Assembly (NCBI GenBank): GCA_050084985.1
Contig: JBITNC010000001.1
Coordinates: 47,244,001-47,308,000 of the forward strand
Source: Nageia nagi
Lineage: Eukaryota > Pinophyta
DNA: 64,000 nucleotides
Direction of reading: 5' to 3'
Position numbers and translations under genes: made by a program. Under the pieces are notes generated by a model. It searched no databases and was not told the DNA's origin. It saw only the letters and a program-made list of their open reading frames with translations. Positions 60,938 through 64,000 of this stretch are shown here, piece after piece. Numbering within the stretch: the stretch's first letter is position 1; every line of letters begins with the position of its first letter.

Positions 60938-62160
60938 ATGGAGAACACTATGAGTACTAGAGCATCTAGATGAGGACCTTCTTCATCTCTCAAGACTTGT
61001 AGAGTCTTGTTTCTTAAGGATATGTTGAACCTAATGTTGTATCCTTTATTATACTTATAGAAAATGAAATAAAGGAGATCTTGGAGACCTAAAAGAAGGA
61101 TACCAAAGCTTTATTTTCTATACAAAGCAAAATAGATGTTACTATCATTCCTAAGATTATAGAATGCAAATTCTCCAAGGTTGAATGGGTATACTCTTAA
61201 GAGCCCTTATAAGTGATCAACCAAGGTAAGAGTAGCGAAGCTATATTTTTTGTAAATAGAGTTTGAATCTCTTTAAATGAGATATGATAAGACTATTAAA
61301 ATCTTCATTAATAGAGTTCAATATTTAGTGAATGTTCTTCATTCACATGTTGAGCAACTTGATGATAGTCGAATTGTTGAGAAGTATTCCCCAAAATTTT
61401 AATCCTCTCACCATTACTATTAAGAAGTACAAGGACTTAATTCAACTTAATCTCCCATAATTTCTAAAAAGCTTGTAGAAATATGAGCACAAAATCTAAG
61501 ATAGAGCTAAGAACCTAAACTAATCATTCCAAGGCAATCCTAGATTGAATGATCAGTCTTCTACTTTCTCTAGTTAAAATTCTACTTCAAGAGGTTGTGG
61601 TAGAGATCATAGTGGTAGCATTCATGAAAGATATGGTCATGGTAGATGAAGAGACCAATAAGCTAATAGAATATAAAGTTATGTTCCCTAACATTATGAC
61701 TTATATGGAAAAGATGGTCACATAGAGTAGTATTACTATTATAAGAAGAAGGAGCAGAAGGTTAACTATAGTGAAGAGCATGATGAGGATGGTAATATAT
61801 TCCTAACCCATAATAACTTTGAAGTTGTTAATGATTAGATTTGGTATTTGGATAGTGGGTTCTCAAATCACATGATCAAGAATAAAAATATCTTTAGATA
61901 ACATTCAATTTACTAATAATAATCAAGCTAACATTATTTGAAAGGGTTCTATTTCTTTCAAAGTAAAGTTTGGTAAGATCATGAATATGCATGATACTAA
62001 GTATGTTTCCATCCTAAAGTATAATCTCCTAAGCATTGGTTAGATATGTTTGAAAGACTATATCCTAGTTTTCTGGAAGAAGACCTACACTATCACCAAT
62101 GAAACCAACAAGTAGGTTATTACTAAAATTCTCATGTTTAAAATTCATATGTATATGGGT
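60938..62160 (+). pseudogene. Copia gag and protease, copy 1 (broken)
   Basis: Starts MENTMSTRASR followed by a TGA that is also present in copy 2. Copia gag wording follows: FINRVQYLVNVLHSHVEQLD and DSRIVEKY, then Gly/Arg-rich text, and about 61841 the protease start IWYLDSGFSNHM, where the usual Cys of SGCSNHM is Phe. Next comes a gag-pre-integrase-like stretch with FKVKFGKIMNMHDTKYVS and a SIGXICLKDY block. The gag zinc knuckle is degraded. Many frame breaks. Confidence 0.75.
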
Positions 62161-62795
62161 CATAGTAATAGTTTTTATTGAGATTTGACCAAGTTATAGC
62201 CCTTAAATTCAACCTTGTAAACCATTCAATTTTTCCAAACTTATTAGTATTCCTAAAAATTGCAACTTTCTTGGAATTTCAAACTTTCCCACATTTTGAT
62301 AGAGTTTAGCATGCTCAAAACCTTGAAAAATATAGGAATATTGATTTTTTTACTTTTGTATACTTTCAAAAAGTTCTAGTTCACTGAAAAACTCTTGAAA
62401 CCTAGTATTTTCACATTTTGCACTAGTTTTTCAACCTAATAAAGTTATTTTACACCTAAAAACTTAAAATTTACTTTATAGGAGATCCAAAAGCCCATTT
62501 TAGATGTGTGAGTAACCATTGGAAAGGTATTTTCATCCTCTATCCAATTGTATGGTTAGTTTCAATATTTTTTAAACTTTTTATCTAAAATTACTTGAAA
62601 TTAAAAAGACTCTCTTCTTCAACTAGTATTAGAACTTGGAGCCTTAAGCCTCCAAATCAACAATTAAATTAGTGTTTATTAATTAATGGTTATCAAATTC
62701 TCAAATTATTTAATTGGTATTATATCTAAAAATTGTATTATGTTAAACAAATCCAAAGAATGAAAATTCATTACAATTATAGATTCATGTGTTCA

Positions 62796-64000
62796 ATGGA
62801 GAACACTATGAGTACTAAAGCATCTAGATGAGGACCTTCTTCATCTCTCAATACTTACAGTCTTGTGTCTCAGGGATATGTTGAACCTGATGTTTTAACC
62901 TTTATTGTACTTATATAAAATAAAAGAAAGGAGATATTGGAGACCTAGAAGAACGATACCAAATCTTTATTTGCTATACAAAGAAGAATAGATGTTACTA
63001 TATTTCTTAAGATTATAGAATGTAAATTCTCCATGGTTGCATGGGTTGCTCTTGAGAATGCTTACATGGGATAAACCAAGGTAATAATAGTGAATCTTTT
63101 CAAATGAGAGATGATGATACTATGAAACTCTTCATAAATAGAGTTCAATAATTAGTGAATGCTCTTCATTCACATGGTGAGCAACTTCATGACACCCAGA
63201 TTATTGAGAAGGTGTTGAGAAGCCTTTCCCAAAAATTTGATCCTCTCACAATTGCTATTGAGGAGTATAAGGACTTAACTTAACTTTCTCTCCTATAATT
63301 TCTTAAAATATTATAGACATATTGGCACAAAATCTAAGATAGAGCTGAGAATCTAGACCAATCATTCCAAGGGAAGCTTAGATTGAATGATCAGTCTTCT
63401 ACTTCCTTTAGTTCAAATTCTAGTTCAAGAGACTATGGATGAGATCATGGTGGTAGCATTCATGAAAGAGGTGGTCATGGTAGAGGAAGAGGCCAATAAA
63501 TTGGTAGAATCTAGAGCTTTTTCCCCTAACATTATGAATTCTAAGGAAAACATTATCACATAGAGCATTATTACTATTGGAAGAAGGAGTAGAAGGTCAA
63601 CTAGAATGAATAGTACAATGATGATGGTAATGACTTCTTGAACTATAATAACTTTGAAGTTTTTAATGATCAAATTTGGTATTTTGATAGTGGGTGCTCA
63701 AATCACATGATCAAGAATAAAAATATCTTTACTCACCTTGAAGAAAATGATTTTGAAAAGATTCAATTTGGTGATAATAAATAAGTTGACATTGTTGGAA
63801 AGGGTTTCATTACTTTCAAAGCAAAGTTTGGTAAGATCATGCATATACATTATACTTTATATGTTCCTATCTTGAAGCATAATATCCTTAGCATAGGTCA
63901 AATGTACTTGAAATACTATATGCTATTCTTATAGAAGAAGACCTACACCATGACCAATGAAACCAAAAAGTAGGTTATTACTAAAATTTTCATATATGAA
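62796..64000 (+). pseudogene. Copia gag and protease, copy 2 (broken, runs off the window)
   Basis: Starts at the equivalent ATG with MENTMSTKASR and the same TGA. Gag: FINRVQXLVNALHSHGEQLH and IIEKVLRSLSQKFDPLTIAI, closer to the canonical family than copy 1. The protease start at about 63676 reads IWYFDSGCSNHM with the Cys kept, followed by a DFEKIQFGDN block, FKAKFGKIMHIHYTLYVPIL and KHNILSIGQMYLKYY. It ends at the window edge at the same point where copy 1 gives way to copy 2. Confidence 0.75.

Larger units (their letters stand above)
60308..64000 (+). mobile_element. Ty1/copia 5' region in two tandem copies
   Basis: Two direct copies of an LTR end, primer site, gag and protease unit, with a period of about 1857 bp (copy 1 about 60308-62165, copy 2 about 62166 to the window edge). 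No integrase, RT or RNase H lies between them. This may be a gag-only non-autonomous element arranged in tandem, or a local duplication of a decayed copia. The array may continue past 64000. Confidence 0.78.

Noticed and set aside
1-64000. tRNA and rRNA genes, CRISPR arrays, bacterial-type promoters
   Set aside because: No cloverleaf, rRNA core or regular spaced repeats seen; the only tRNA-like signals are primer sites and the SINE boxes.

Overview
This window is strongly AT-rich and has no bacterial-style gene organisation. It is filled with decayed plant transposable elements: Ty3/gypsy chromoviruses with a tRNA-iMet primer site, Ty3/gypsy Tat-type elements with a second RNase H, Ty1/copia pieces, a plant L1-type LINE and a probable SINE. 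That points to repeat-dense intergenic DNA of a seed plant with a large genome. A gymnosperm is plausible from the degree of decay and the long Tat spacers, but this is inference. I see no intact cellular gene, no tRNA or rRNA gene and no CRISPR array.

Left part (1-19 kb). A solo LTR (29-2007) has a perfect 5-bp target duplication. Unassigned DNA follows, with a probable tRNA-derived SINE (2828-3060). Next comes a complete but inactivated chromovirus on the minus strand (element 1, 4312-10448), then a complete but decayed Tat-type gypsy element on the plus strand (element 2, 10596-18995). Short non-element stretches on both sides of these two elements look like minus-strand decayed coding DNA, as if both landed in one older sequence.

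Middle (19-32 kb). A decayed L1-type LINE lies on the minus strand (about 24250-19700). It is followed by about 5 kb of AT-rich DNA with only two short exon-like stretches near 26.1-26.3 kb. The 3' half of a minus-strand copia element (about 29600-31950) comes next and stops where another element begins.

Right part (32-60 kb). A very large Tat-type gypsy element (element 3, plus strand) starts at 32008 and runs at least to 55477. A younger chromovirus on the minus strand (element 4, 34622-41435, target duplication ACATA) is nested in its 5' region. Element 3 has gag, protease, RT, two RNase H domains and integrase (about 42.5-49.2 kb). A 5.9-kb spacer then carries an antisense open region that I recognise as a plant mobile domain (about 53250-52240). 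Directly beside the recognisable part of its 3' LTR lies a 3.1-kb fold-back structure with two arms of about 1.2 kb (55483-58625).

Right end (60-64 kb). A copia 5' region (LTR end, primer site, gag, protease) occurs twice in tandem with a period of about 1857 bp and runs off the window edge.

Relative order of events: the minus-strand copia is older than element 3, and element 3 is older than element 4. All coding regions carry stops and frameshifts, many explained by C-to-T changes (CGA to TGA, CAA to TAA), as expected for methylated, silenced repeats.
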